Of a stretch of 64,000 nt of DNA, positions 26,147 through 35,357 are shown piece by piece; position 1 is the first letter of the stretch, and each line of letters opens with the position of its first letter. The translations under genes and the position numbers were made by a program. A model generated the notes under the pieces. The model did not search any database. It had not been told where the DNA came from and was given only the letters and a program-made list of their open reading frames with translations. Origin of the DNA: Penumbrarchaeum sp964445525 (lineage in GTDB: Archaea; Thermoplasmatota; Penumbrarchaeia; Penumbrarchaeales; Penumbrarchaeaceae). Location of the stretch: contig CAYULA010000009.1 of the NCBI GenBank assembly GCA_964445525.1, positions 1 through 64,000 on the forward strand, in the 5' to 3' direction.

Positions 26147-26749
26147 ATGGAGAAAAGCGAAGGTAGGGCGGACAACACCGGAAAACGGAAAAGCGGGATA
26201 ACGGGAAAATCCTCTTCCGCAGGGAACAATAAAAAACCGGTCTCAAAGAGCAATACCGTAACTGATGATGGCTCGTTCGAGAGGTACCGGTATCTGATCA
26301 GGATACTCAAGGGAGCTTTCCTGCCGGTCCTTTATGTGATCGTTTCAATTTTCATGCTCAGGAAGTACGTCTACGAGTTCACCAACTATTATCAATATGA
26401 TGTACTGATGATTCTTGCGGGGGTTCTCGTCGGACTGTTTGCCATGTCCGGAATGACCGTTTTCAATATCCTAAGGGCAAAGGATGGAAAGAAGGAAGGA
26501 GTGGAGATAAACAACACGTTGATAATAGCAGTCTATTTACCCCTGATCCTTATTCTCGTGATTCTTGCGCTGGTATTCGGTCTGTCCACTGTCTGGCAGT
26601 TCAGTATCGGTTTCTTTGTTACCTCAATAATACCTCCGCTGATAGTATTGCTCGGAGAGGTTACTTCCAGAGGTAAATTCTACGTTCTGGAAAGTGAGAA
26701 ACCGAAGAAAATGCTGAAACTTGTTCTGGTCCCCAATCCGCCGGAGTGA
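26147..26749 (+). CDS. Polytopic membrane protein after the envelope pair
   Basis: 200 residues. A Lys/Ser-rich soluble head (1-45) precedes four to five membrane helices (about 55-75, 86-107, 122-146, 148-170) and a short cytosolic end. ATG 26147 is chosen over 26129 because of its ribosome site (aggtgata). The first bases lie just after the preceding stop, so the gene belongs to the envelope trio. It may be the membrane partner of the two large proteins. Family not recognised. Confidence 0.65.
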   Translation: MEKSEGRADNTGKRKSGITGKSSSAGNNKKPVSKSNTVTDDGSFERYRYLIRILKGAFLPVLYVIVSIFMLRKYVYEFTNYYQYDVLMILAGVLVGLFAMSGMTVFNILRAKDGKKEGVEINNTLIIAVYLPLILILVILALVFGLSTVWQFSIGFFVTSIIPPLIVLLGEVTSRGKFYVLESEKPKKMLKLVLVPNPPE

Positions 26750-26755
26750 CTCTAA

Positions 26756-27835
26756 TTGACGGGAAACTCCATTGGCAGGATATTCAGGATAACCACCTGG
26801 GGGGAATCCCACGGACCCGCACTGGGTTGCGTGATCGACGGATGCCCCGCCGGTATCGAGATCAAACGAAAACATATCCGAAAGGAGCTTGCCAGGGATA
26901 CGCCCTATCCTGAACTTTCCAGAAGATTGGAGGACAATGATTTCGAGATACTCGGCGGAATATTCAAAGACCTGACCACGGGAAATCCCATATCCATAAT
27001 AATCAGGAACAGGAACGTTAGAAGCGGGGATTACAGAGATCTGAAAGATACCCCGAGACCGGGTCATGCGGATATAACCTACAGGCAGAAATTCGGCCAC
27101 GTGGATTGGAGGGGAGGATCAAGGGCCAGCGGCAGGACATGGGCCGCCGTTATTGCAGCCGGTGCAGTTGCAAAAAGGATCTGTGAAATGGAGAATATAT
27201 CATTCAAAAGCAAAATATTGGAGATGGACGGAAAGAAGCTTACCAGGAAAAATCTGAAAGGAGAAATGGCAACCATATCCGAAAGCTGCAAAAAAGAAGG
27301 AGACTCCTCCGGCGGAATGATCGAATGCAGGATCCTTGATCTTCCTGCGGGACTCGGAGTCCCCGCTTTCAACAAATTCAACTCCGACCTCGGAGGGGCG
27401 ATCCTATCCATTCCCGGAATAAAATCCTTCGAGATAGGGGCCGGGGTCAAATCGGCTTCCATGAGAGGTTCCCGTTTCAATGATCCCATCGTTCAAAATG
27501 ATGGAAAGATATCCTATTCAACCAACAATGCCGGGGGTGTGCTTGGAGGAATAACAACCGGAGCGGAGGTGGTTTTCAGGGCGGCCGTGAAACCCACACC
27601 TTCCATAATTTCGCCCCAGATGACCGTGAACCTCTCGAATATGGAGGAAACCATAATCGAGACAAAGGGCAGATTCGACGTCAACTATACACCGAGAGTC
27701 CTCGTTATTGCGGAAGCGCTCTCTGCTATAATCACAGCAGATCATCTGATGCTCTCCGGCAGGGTCTCTCCCGAATCGACCATAGGTTTCGATGAGAGAC
27801 CGGGGTTCGGATCGAAATCAAAGGGGGGCAATTAA
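26756..27835 (+). CDS. aroC: Chorismate synthase
   Basis: 359 residues with chorismate synthase motifs: WGESHGPALGCVIDGCPAG at the N-terminus, RPGHADITYRQKFGHVDWRGG near 102-122, and FDVNYTPRVLVIAEA near the C-terminus. It makes chorismate from EPSP with reduced FMN. TTG start with ribosome site ggagtga. An oddity is the segment after GGSRASGR, usually RET-A-x-x-V-A-A-G and here R-T-W-A-A-V-I-A-A-G, so two generally conserved positions differ. It opens an aromatic biosynthesis run that goes on to 34370. Confidence 0.95.
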   Translation: MTGNSIGRIFRITTWGESHGPALGCVIDGCPAGIEIKRKHIRKELARDTPYPELSRRLEDNDFEILGGIFKDLTTGNPISIIIRNRNVRSGDYRDLKDTPRPGHADITYRQKFGHVDWRGGSRASGRTWAAVIAAGAVAKRICEMENISFKSKILEMDGKKLTRKNLKGEMATISESCKKEGDSSGGMIECRILDLPAGLGVPAFNKFNSDLGGAILSIPGIKSFEIGAGVKSASMRGSRFNDPIVQNDGKISYSTNNAGGVLGGITTGAEVVFRAAVKPTPSIISPQMTVNLSNMEETIIETKGRFDVNYTPRVLVIAEALSAIITADHLMLSGRVSPESTIGFDERPGFGSKSKGGN

Positions 27836-29157
27836 TGAGTGTCCGGGCAGGCATGCTCAAGAGATATCCCGGACTCATCAAGTATGCAAACAGCGAAAGG
27901 ATGGTCCTCAACAAGCTGAAAAAGGCCGTGAAATACGCTTTCAAAAGCCCCTTTTACAAAAAGAAACTGGAAAATGCAGGGATCAAACCGGACCAAATCA
28001 GATCGATAAAGGACTTCACAACCAGGGTTCCGCTCACCAGAAGGGAGGAACTGGTCGGTGCCGACCCCTACGATATGCTTGCGGTGGAGCCCGGAAGCAA
28101 ATGCCTGCTCTATTCTCAGACCTCTGGTACCACAGGAGGACACGTTCCGATCTGGGTGACCAGGGATGAACTTGAAAGGAGCGTGGAGATGGCCTACTGC
28201 CTGCCGGTCTTTCAGAAGCTGATGTCGCCCGAAGACAGGGTTGCCCTCTGCTATCCCTACACAAGGACATTGGCCGGCAGGACGGCGGACCTCATCAATC
28301 AGAAAGCCGGTGTGACGATCATTCCCATGGGAACCAGGAACAATCTCTATCCTCCCGATGTTGTGGCGGAAACCCTCCTGAAATTGAGGCCGACAATCCT
28401 CGGCGCTGCCGCTTCGGATGCTTTTTCCTATGCCAATATCTTGATGGACCAGGGAAAGGATCCCAGGGATCTTGGTATCAGATTGATCATTTCAGGTGCG
28501 GAACCCTGCGCGGACAACAGGGCAAAGGCCCTAGGAGAAATCTATGGTGCAAAGGTCCTCTCGCTGCTGGGTCAAAATGAGGTGGGAATGGCGATACCCT
28601 GCGAGATGAATGTACTGCATCTACCCTCATTTGTAATGTTCACCGAAATTTACCACGATGACGGATCGGAGGCCCTGCCGGGGGAGAAAGCCAATTCGGT
28701 GGTGACCCCCACCTGGAGGGAAGCTCAGCCCATACTCAGGTACGAAACCGGCGACGTGATCCGGATTCTGGAAGAACCCTGCAAATGCGGTCTGGAGCTT
28801 CCCACAATAGAGATCCTCGGAAGGAGGAGGACCTCTTTGAATATCTCGGGAAGGGAGATATACCCTATCGAGCTGGAAGATGTACTTTACAGGTCCAGCT
28901 TGAACGGCGTCTGGTACAAGATAATCGTGGGTAAGGACTCAATCAAGGTCGTTGCCGAACACAGGGACCCCGGCACTTACAGGGAGATGGGAGAAGAGAT
29001 ATCCGCCAATTTCGAAAGGAACCTCAAGATAAGGACCGAAACCGAGCTGGTTCCTCCCGGCTCACTTTACGATTACAGGAGCATCAGAGAGGGCAAACCG
29101 CTATCCAGGGTGATTGACAATGTATCAGGTGGAGAACAGATTATCGAAGGAGCATGA
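27835..29157 (+). CDS. PaaK-like AMP-forming ligase (phenylacetate-CoA ligase family)
   Basis: 440 residues. The P-loop SQTSGTTGGHVPIWVT (about 98-113) and the late motifs YETGDVIRI and GRRRTSLNISGREIYPIELED are those of the PaaK branch of adenylate-forming enzymes, which activate aryl or alkyl acids to CoA thioesters. The gene is wedged between aroC and a UbiA gene in a shikimate operon: its ATG overlaps the aroC stop, and the next gene overlaps its end by 38 bases. A chorismate-derived or other aromatic acid is therefore a good candidate substrate. That is inference. Confidence 0.85.
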   Translation: MSVRAGMLKRYPGLIKYANSERMVLNKLKKAVKYAFKSPFYKKKLENAGIKPDQIRSIKDFTTRVPLTRREELVGADPYDMLAVEPGSKCLLYSQTSGTTGGHVPIWVTRDELERSVEMAYCLPVFQKLMSPEDRVALCYPYTRTLAGRTADLINQKAGVTIIPMGTRNNLYPPDVVAETLLKLRPTILGAAASDAFSYANILMDQGKDPRDLGIRLIISGAEPCADNRAKALGEIYGAKVLSLLGQNEVGMAIPCEMNVLHLPSFVMFTEIYHDDGSEALPGEKANSVVTPTWREAQPILRYETGDVIRILEEPCKCGLELPTIEILGRRRTSLNISGREIYPIELEDVLYRSSLNGVWYKIIVGKDSIKVVAEHRDPGTYREMGEEISANFERNLKIRTETELVPPGSLYDYRSIREGKPLSRVIDNVSGGEQIIEGA

Positions 29158-30094
29158 GCTCCTGGCTGAAAGAAAACCGCTGACTGGCTTCCTGAATGCA
29201 GTAAAAGGACATTTCATGCTCATGAGGCCAGTCCAGCTGATCTGGCTGGATGTATTTCTGGGATTTGCCACTTATGCGGTGATTGTACAGCAGGTTCCTA
29301 CCTGGCATTTTCTGCTCTTCATATTATGCTCTCTACTTTCCGATGCGGGGGCTTGCACCCTGAACGATATCGGCGATGTTACATCGGACAGGCTCAGCAC
29401 GGAATCCTCGCGGAAGGACCGTCCGATGGTCACCGGAACCGTAGGAAAGAGAATGGCCATGGTCCAGGCGGTCTTGCTCTATTCGGCAGGCCTTCTCCTG
29501 GCCCTTTACCTGGGAGGTTATGTTTTCATATTCGCCCTGGCCCTTGTAATAATCTCCCATCAGTATTCCATGGGACCTCTGAAGATGAACGGACGTCCCA
29601 TAATTTCCCAGCTCTTCTGGGTCGGATTCGCCCTTCTTTATTACTCGGCGGCAAGCGCATACATGATAAAATACGAGAGCGTACCCTGGGAGAACATTCT
29701 TAACGGTCTCTACTTCCTTGCCGTAATGGTCCTCTTCGTGGGATTGGCAGAGACCCTGGCAAAGGACCTCAGGGACCTCGATAACGACAGGGATTCCGGG
29801 AAAAAGACTACTTCGGTTTTTATAGGACCTGCCAAAGCCGCTGCGTTTTCATTCGGGCTATCCACAGTGGGAATCTCGCTTTGGGCGTATCCGTACTTCA
29901 ATGTTTACGATACCCCCTGGCATCTTAGGATCCCCATACTGGCGGTGGTCCTATCGTGGATCGGGATAAGCCTGTTTCTCTGCGGATCCATATTCAAGGG
30001 ATACACAAAATCCAGAGCCAGGCAATTACACATCGGATACCTCCTGACCCTTACGGCGATTCTGACCCTTACTTATCTGGGAGGGGTAAGCTGA
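29120..30094 (+). CDS. UbiA-family prenyltransferase
   Basis: 324 residues, eight or nine membrane helices. The first Asp-rich motif is NDIGDVTSDR (about 89-98) followed by KDRPMVTG; the second is DLRDLDNDRDSGKKTT (about 218-233). Both are as expected for Mg-prenyl-diphosphate binding. The first motif lacks the NDxxDxxxDxxNRP..RP form of DGGGP synthases of archaeal lipid making, so an aromatic acceptor or another UbiA branch is possible. ATG 29120 is chosen because gggtgat lies just upstream; it overlaps the ligase gene end. Confidence 0.85.
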   Translation: MYQVENRLSKEHELLAERKPLTGFLNAVKGHFMLMRPVQLIWLDVFLGFATYAVIVQQVPTWHFLLFILCSLLSDAGACTLNDIGDVTSDRLSTESSRKDRPMVTGTVGKRMAMVQAVLLYSAGLLLALYLGGYVFIFALALVIISHQYSMGPLKMNGRPIISQLFWVGFALLYYSAASAYMIKYESVPWENILNGLYFLAVMVLFVGLAETLAKDLRDLDNDRDSGKKTTSVFIGPAKAAAFSFGLSTVGISLWAYPYFNVYDTPWHLRIPILAVVLSWIGISLFLCGSIFKGYTKSRARQLHIGYLLTLTAILTLTYLGGVS

Positions 30095-30108
30095 GGAGGT
30101 GCTGAAGG

Positions 30109-30912
30109 ATGGACGGACACGAGATCAGGATGAGGAGGATAATGGACATGGATTCGGGTATGTTCATACTCGTTCCCATGGATCACGGAGTCTCGATAGG
30201 TCCCGTGAAAGGGATAATCGATTTCAGGGATGCCGTCAACAGAGTTCACGCGGGAGGTGCAACCGCTGTGGTCCTTCATAAGGGCCTGGTCAGCGGCGGA
30301 ATGGCTGATTCGGGTGGAAGATTGGGATTGATAATGCATATCTCCGCAAGCACCTGCAGTGGTCCTTCACCCGATTCCAAGGTACTGGTAGGCAGCGTCG
30401 AGGAGGCCATCATGGTCGGAGCCGATGCCGTCTCGGTTCATGTCAATGTGGGTGCGGAATCGGAAAGAGAGATGCTCTCGGACCTCGGTCTCATATCATC
30501 CCAATGCAGAAGGTGGAGGATTCCCCTTCTTGCAATGATCTACAACCGCGGCAAGAATGTGAAGGATCCTCTAGACCCCGAAGGGGTGGCCCATGCCGCA
30601 AGGATAGGGGCCGAACTGGGTGCGGATCTGATAAAGACCAGCTACACCGGGGATATCGATTCCTTCGGAGACGTCTGCCGGGGCTGTCCGGTCCCTGTCG
30701 TGATCGCGGGAGGACCCAGGATGGATACGGATCGTGAGGTTCTTGAGATGATAAGGGACTCCGTGAAGGCAGGAGGAAGGGGGATCTCCATCGGAAGGAA
30801 CATCTTCCAGCACAAGGACCCTGCCGGAATGGTCAGGGCCGTGAGGGGAATACTCGTTGAGGGAAGGGATGTCGAGGAATCGCTTGACTTGATCGGAGGC
30901 AGCGGTAAATGA
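30109..30912 (+). CDS. aroA': 2-amino-3,7-dideoxy-D-threo-hept-6-ulosonate synthase (ADH synthase)
   Basis: 267 residues of the DhnA/FbaB aldolase-like family: LVPMDHGVSIGP near 24-35, GADAVSVHVNVG near 103-114, and DLIKTSYTGD near 171-180 with the Schiff-base Lys. In archaea without DAHP synthase this enzyme joins aspartate semialdehyde to 6-deoxy-5-ketofructose 1-phosphate as the first committed step toward 3-dehydroquinate. It is followed, with a four-base overlap, by the enzyme of the next step. lysC and asd, which make its aspartate semialdehyde, lie 5 kb away. Confidence 0.93.
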   Translation: MDGHEIRMRRIMDMDSGMFILVPMDHGVSIGPVKGIIDFRDAVNRVHAGGATAVVLHKGLVSGGMADSGGRLGLIMHISASTCSGPSPDSKVLVGSVEEAIMVGADAVSVHVNVGAESEREMLSDLGLISSQCRRWRIPLLAMIYNRGKNVKDPLDPEGVAHAARIGAELGADLIKTSYTGDIDSFGDVCRGCPVPVVIAGGPRMDTDREVLEMIRDSVKAGGRGISIGRNIFQHKDPAGMVRAVRGILVEGRDVEESLDLIGGSGK

Positions 30913-31940
30913 AAAAACTCCTCTGGGTCAGGGCCGATCTTGACGAGGATCCGGAAGTCAGAAAGAGAATCTTCACCACATCTCTTGAAAATGACATCAA
31001 AGATATCATTGTCAGGTCTGAGGACCTCGAAAGATTTTCCAGGATCGGAATCGTGGATGCGATCGAATCCAGGGATGGGAATTTGATCAAAAACGGTTCC
31101 ACGGTAGCCCGGATCACCATAGAAGGAAGCGATGATCAGAAAAGAGCTGCAAAGATAGCGGAGAAATCGGATACGGTTCTGATTTCCACGAAGGATTGGA
31201 AGGTGATACCAGTTGAAAACCTGATAGCCGCTTTCCGTGAAAAGGATGCTTCCCTTATGACCGTTGTGAAAAACTCCAAGGAGGCGGGTCTATTCCTCGA
31301 AACCCTCGAGAAAGGTGTCGATGGGGTGGTTCTTGAACCGGGAAACCCAGACGAGATAATCAAAACAAAAAAGATATTGGATGGACTGCAAGAAAAGAAG
31401 ATGGGATTGGCGGAGGCAGAGGTGGTTTCCATTGTATCAATAGGAACGGGGGACAGGGTATGCATCGACACCTGTTCCATGCTGGGGATCGGAGAGGGAA
31501 TTCTTGTGGGATCAAAATCATCCGGCCTTTTCCTGGTGCATTCCGAATCCCCGGAATCTGAATACGTAGATTCAAGGCCGTTCAGGGTTAATGCAGGTCC
31601 AGTTCATTCATACGCATTGGCTCCCGCAGGCAGAACCAGGTATCTTTCTGACCTCAGGGTGGGTGATTCGATTCTTGCCGTGGACAAGGACGGAAACACC
31701 AGATCGGTGGTAATAGGCAGATTGAAGATCGAAAGGAGGCCTCTTCTTCTCTTGAAAGCAAGAAACGAGGGTGTTACCTACAATATAATACTTCAAAACG
31801 CGGAAACGATAAGACTCGTTTCCGGAGGAGAACCCGTTTCCATTGTTGACTTGAAGGAGGGGGACAGGATACTGATGTGGCTCGATGACGGAGGCAGGCA
31901 TTTCGGGTTGAAGGTTGACGAGACAATTCTCGAGAGGTGA
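30909..31940 (+). CDS. aroB': 3-dehydroquinate synthase II (archaeal type)
   Basis: 343 residues matching the archaeal DHQ synthase II: KLLWVRADLDEDPEVRK at the start, WKVIPVENLIAAF, VDGVVLEPGNPDEI, and the C-terminal FRVNAGPVHSYALAPAGRTRYLSDLRVGD. It is unrelated to bacterial AroB. It oxidatively deaminates and cyclises ADH to 3-dehydroquinate with NAD. It overlaps the ADH synthase gene by four bases and is followed by aroD. Confidence 0.95.
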   Translation: MKKLLWVRADLDEDPEVRKRIFTTSLENDIKDIIVRSEDLERFSRIGIVDAIESRDGNLIKNGSTVARITIEGSDDQKRAAKIAEKSDTVLISTKDWKVIPVENLIAAFREKDASLMTVVKNSKEAGLFLETLEKGVDGVVLEPGNPDEIIKTKKILDGLQEKKMGLAEAEVVSIVSIGTGDRVCIDTCSMLGIGEGILVGSKSSGLFLVHSESPESEYVDSRPFRVNAGPVHSYALAPAGRTRYLSDLRVGDSILAVDKDGNTRSVVIGRLKIERRPLLLLKARNEGVTYNIILQNAETIRLVSGGEPVSIVDLKEGDRILMWLDDGGRHFGLKVDETILER

Positions 31941-31950
31941 TTAAGAGGTT

Positions 31951-32652
31951 ATGACCGAGATCTGCATTACATTGACGAAAAGAACCATCGAGGAGGATCT
32001 GGAAACGGTGGAAAGATGCATATCTTCTGGAGCCGATATGGTTGAACTCAGATTGGATGAACTGGATGATCCCTATACCGGCAGGGATTTCCCCGTCAGG
32101 GAATCGGGGTTGAAGACCGTTATGACCCTGAGGCCGAAATGGGAAGGGGGAAGTTTCAATGGCAGAGAAATCGAGAGAATGTCACTGCTTCACGATTGCA
32201 TCGATCTTCAGCCCGATTACATTGATATCGAGGCGGGAACGGATGAAGAATTACTTGCGGGGATCCTGGACCATGCCAGGAAGAATGGAGTGGGGGCGAT
32301 CATTTCATTCCATCAATTCGATGGAAGCCCCGATCTCGATCTGATTTGTAATAAAATGAAATCGATGAAGGGTTACGGCGCCGATATCGTAAAGATGGCA
32401 TATTCCTGCTCCGGATTTCATGATTCCATGGTCCTTTTGAAAGCAGGTCTTAAATTCTGGGAAACGGGTATCGATCATTCGATCACGGGAATGGGGCCTT
32501 TCGGCCATATCGTTCGAATGCTGGCGCCTGCGATCGGCTGCAAGATAGCATATGCCTGCCTTGACAGCCCGGATGTGGAGGGACAGGTATGCGCGGGGGA
32601 CCTGAAGGTGATATGGAAGGTTCTTTCAGAGGGGGAATTCCATGGGAACTGA
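31951..32652 (+). CDS. aroD: 3-dehydroquinate dehydratase, type I
   Basis: 233 residues with type I motifs: ADMVELRLDELDDP (about 28-41), SFHQFDGSP with the catalytic His (about 113-121) and VKMAYS with the Schiff-base Lys (about 144-149), then SITGMGPFGHIVRMLAP. It converts 3-dehydroquinate to 3-dehydroshikimate. Length is normal. It overlaps aroE by 11 bases. Confidence 0.95.
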   Translation: MTEICITLTKRTIEEDLETVERCISSGADMVELRLDELDDPYTGRDFPVRESGLKTVMTLRPKWEGGSFNGREIERMSLLHDCIDLQPDYIDIEAGTDEELLAGILDHARKNGVGAIISFHQFDGSPDLDLICNKMKSMKGYGADIVKMAYSCSGFHDSMVLLKAGLKFWETGIDHSITGMGPFGHIVRMLAPAIGCKIAYACLDSPDVEGQVCAGDLKVIWKVLSEGEFHGN

Positions 32653-33505
32653 AAGAATAGACGGAAGGACCAGATTATGCGCGATAATCGGTGATCCCGT
32701 ATCCCATTCTCTCTCTCCCACCATGCACAATGCAGCGTTCAAGGCACAGGATTTGAACATCTTTTACGCGGCCTTCAATGTAAACAGAAATGGTCTGGGT
32801 GCGGCGGTATCCGGTGCCAGGGAGATGAATTTTCTCGGATTCAATGTCACCATTCCACACAAGGTTGCGGTGATGGATCATCTTGATGATATCGATGAAA
32901 AAGCTCTCATGATAGGATCGGTCAATACGGTGGTAAATCGTGACGGGGAGCTCAAAGGATACAACACCGATTCTGCTGGCCTTATTGACGCGCTTGAGTC
33001 CTGTGGAGCCGTTCTGAATAGTGATTGTCGAGCATTGATAATCGGTTCCGGGGGTTCCGCGAGGACTGCCGGATTCGCCCTGGCGGGGAAAGGATTGGAC
33101 CTGGTGATAATGAACAGGACCGCACGAAAAGCGGAAGACCTGGCAAAGCCCCTCTCGAAGGTAACAGACGTGGAAGCTGTGGGCCCCAATGTCAGCGAAG
33201 AGCAGCTAAAGGACATTTCTATTGTTGTCAACTGCACTCCGGTGGGAATGACCGGTGGACCTCCCGGGTCTCCCCTGAGAAAAGAGCTGATCCAGAAAGA
33301 AATGGTTGTAATGGATATGGTATATACCCCCATGTCCACTCCGCTGATATCCCTGGCTCTTGAAAAAGGGGCCAGGGTTATTCACGGATACAGGATGCTT
33401 GTCGGTCAGGGAGCAGCCTCTTATGAAATCTGGACCGGGAGAAAAGCTCCCAGGGATCTTATGGAAAGTACCGTGATAGAACTGCTAGGGGGAGGAACCG
33501 GATAA
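32642..33505 (+). CDS. aroE: Shikimate dehydrogenase
   Basis: 287 residues. Substrate site: PVSHSLSPTMHNAAF, NVTIPHK with the catalytic Lys and NTDSAG with the catalytic Asp. The nucleotide fold follows with IIGSGGSARTAGFAL and NRT in the strand after it. It reduces 3-dehydroshikimate to shikimate with NADPH. Flanked by aroD and shikimate kinase. Confidence 0.95.
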   Translation: MGTERIDGRTRLCAIIGDPVSHSLSPTMHNAAFKAQDLNIFYAAFNVNRNGLGAAVSGAREMNFLGFNVTIPHKVAVMDHLDDIDEKALMIGSVNTVVNRDGELKGYNTDSAGLIDALESCGAVLNSDCRALIIGSGGSARTAGFALAGKGLDLVIMNRTARKAEDLAKPLSKVTDVEAVGPNVSEEQLKDISIVVNCTPVGMTGGPPGSPLRKELIQKEMVVMDMVYTPMSTPLISLALEKGARVIHGYRMLVGQGAASYEIWTGRKAPRDLMESTVIELLGGGTG

Positions 33506-33506
33506 A

Positions 33507-34370
33507 ATGTCAAATTTCGAGGAAGGTTCCGCTTACTGCCACGGGGCGGCCTCGATAGTGAACGGAATAATAACCGGCAAGGGCTCCTCGTTCGGAATCG
33601 GCCTGAGGACCGAAGCCAGGGTGAGGTTGACAGATGATCCTGAAAGATTTGATGTGAGGATAATCAGTGATCCGGAGGAGAATCCCGACCTTGCCCTCCA
33701 TTGCGTGAGATCCACCCTTGCCCGCTTCGGTCTGGAGGGCGAGTACGGTGCCGAAATAGTCACCACCTCCGATATTCCGATCTCCCGGGGCCTCAAAAGC
33801 AGCAGTGCCTCTGCAAACGCTGTGGTAATGGCCGTACTCGATGCATTGGGTGAGGAACTGGACGATTTCACGGTGATAGGACTGGGCATAGAGGCTTCGC
33901 AGAAGGCAAAGGTTACGATCACAGGGGCATTCGACGATGCCTGCGCTTCATATTTCGGGGGAGCGGTGGTGGCAGACAATTATGAAAGGATGATACTTTC
34001 CAGGTATGCCATGGACGAGGACCTCAGTGTACTGATCCATGTCCCGGAGAGGAAGATAAGGAAGCACAACCTCGACCTCGATAGAAGCGATGAGATAAGA
34101 TCGGCCATCAAGAAAGCCTTCAATGCGGCACTTCATGGTGATTACAGGACAGCAATGGTCATCAACGGTCTTTCCTACGGTTCCGCCATGGGAATCGACA
34201 CCTCCGTAATGGTGAAGGCAATGGAATCGGGAGCTCTGTGTGCTAGCATAAGCGGAACGGGTCCTGCCACTGTTATACTTTGCAATGAGGCAAAGGAGGA
34301 TGACCTGATCTCGTCCATGGGTGACTACAACCTGATCAGGACCGGGATCAATAATGACAAATCCTCATGA
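33507..34370 (+). CDS. aroK: Shikimate kinase, archaeal GHMP type
   Basis: 287 residues of the GHMP kinase family, not the P-loop AroK. The ATP loop is ISRGLKSSSASANAVVMAVLDA (read as two parts near 92-113), an N-terminal GxASIVNG segment is present and a late SISGTGPATVIL loop is near 243-254. This form replaces bacterial shikimate kinase in many archaea. It starts one base after aroE ends and closes the plus-strand aromatic operon. EPSP synthase is not next to it. Confidence 0.93.
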   Translation: MSNFEEGSAYCHGAASIVNGIITGKGSSFGIGLRTEARVRLTDDPERFDVRIISDPEENPDLALHCVRSTLARFGLEGEYGAEIVTTSDIPISRGLKSSSASANAVVMAVLDALGEELDDFTVIGLGIEASQKAKVTITGAFDDACASYFGGAVVADNYERMILSRYAMDEDLSVLIHVPERKIRKHNLDLDRSDEIRSAIKKAFNAALHGDYRTAMVINGLSYGSAMGIDTSVMVKAMESGALCASISGTGPATVILCNEAKEDDLISSMGDYNLIRTGINNDKSS

Positions 34371-34384
34371 GATCCCATCAAGAA

Positions 34385-35338
34385 TCAGTTCTTTCCCGGG
34401 GAAGCCTGCGGGGTCGGTTTTGGATCTGTTACAGGCAGTTTTTCCTTCACCTTCTCGAATCCTCCCGAAAATGTGGTGGTTATGGAAAGGGAGTTGTTGT
34501 GGCATTTGGTCACGCACCTGCCGCACTTGATACAGTCGAGCTTGCTCTTGAGATCGTCCTTGATCGGATCGAGTCCCATGGGACAGACGCTCTTGCAGCT
34601 ACCGCAACTGGTGCAGGAGCTCCTGTCGATCTTCCTCTTGACGATGGATATCGGATTCACCAGGGAAAGAATGGCACCAAGCGGACAGAAATATCTGCAC
34701 CATGCCCTGCCGTGAACCATATAGGCGAATGCCACATAAGCCGAGAAGATCCCCACGTGGTATATGAGCCAGATAGCGCTCACGGTCTGCCATGTTAGCC
34801 AGTAAGGAATGACTCCCAGCAGGGCCCCGAAGCACATGTACCTGCAGTAGAAGATCGTGCCCGTGCCCATTGCCAGTATTACGATCCCGCCAAGATAGAT
34901 GTATTTGATTCCTCTGAACCATTCGGGCGGTTTGTAGCTTCTTTTACTCACTTTGTTGAGCAGATCGTTTATGAGACCGAAAGGGCAGACCCAACCGCAA
35001 ATAGCCCTTCCGAGCGCCGCCCCGAAGGCTATTACAACTCCGTACACGTAAAATGGTATCCTTGAATCGAGAACATATCTCTGGAGCATTCCTATGGGGC
35101 AGCCCAGCCATGCCAGCTCGCATGCCTGGCAGTTGAGAGTGCAGGTGATGCCGCTTGTCCGGGGAATGGCCGCATGCCAGTCCCCCGGCAGCTTGCGGAA
35201 GATTCCAAGCCTGTGGAAAGCGAACGCCATGACCTGGGTGCCGAGCCTGAAGGCAACTCCTCCGAATCGGATAACAGCCAGAAGGCCCCCGATTATGAGG
35301 GTGTTGATGATCAGTATTACTCCGAGTTCGCCCGCCAT
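34385..35338 (-). CDS. NapH-like membrane ferredoxin (4Fe-4S)
   Basis: 317 residues with four or five membrane helices and several Cys motifs. An N-terminal CTLNCQACELAWLGC is followed by CGWVCPFG on the second loop, CRYFCPLG near 220, and a C-terminal 2x[4Fe-4S] ferredoxin, CTSCGSCKSVCP and CIKCGRCVTKC. This is the NapH/RdxA-type layout, which moves electrons between a quinol or membrane donor and soluble partners. It sits 19 bases after a small membrane-protein gene and is convergent with aroK. Partner unknown. Confidence 0.85.
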   Translation of the reverse strand: MAGELGVILIINTLIIGGLLAVIRFGGVAFRLGTQVMAFAFHRLGIFRKLPGDWHAAIPRTSGITCTLNCQACELAWLGCPIGMLQRYVLDSRIPFYVYGVVIAFGAALGRAICGWVCPFGLINDLLNKVSKRSYKPPEWFRGIKYIYLGGIVILAMGTGTIFYCRYMCFGALLGVIPYWLTWQTVSAIWLIYHVGIFSAYVAFAYMVHGRAWCRYFCPLGAILSLVNPISIVKRKIDRSSCTSCGSCKSVCPMGLDPIKDDLKSKLDCIKCGRCVTKCHNNSLSITTTFSGGFEKVKEKLPVTDPKPTPQASPGKN

Positions 35339-35357
35339 CTCATCAGCTTCCGTTTTT

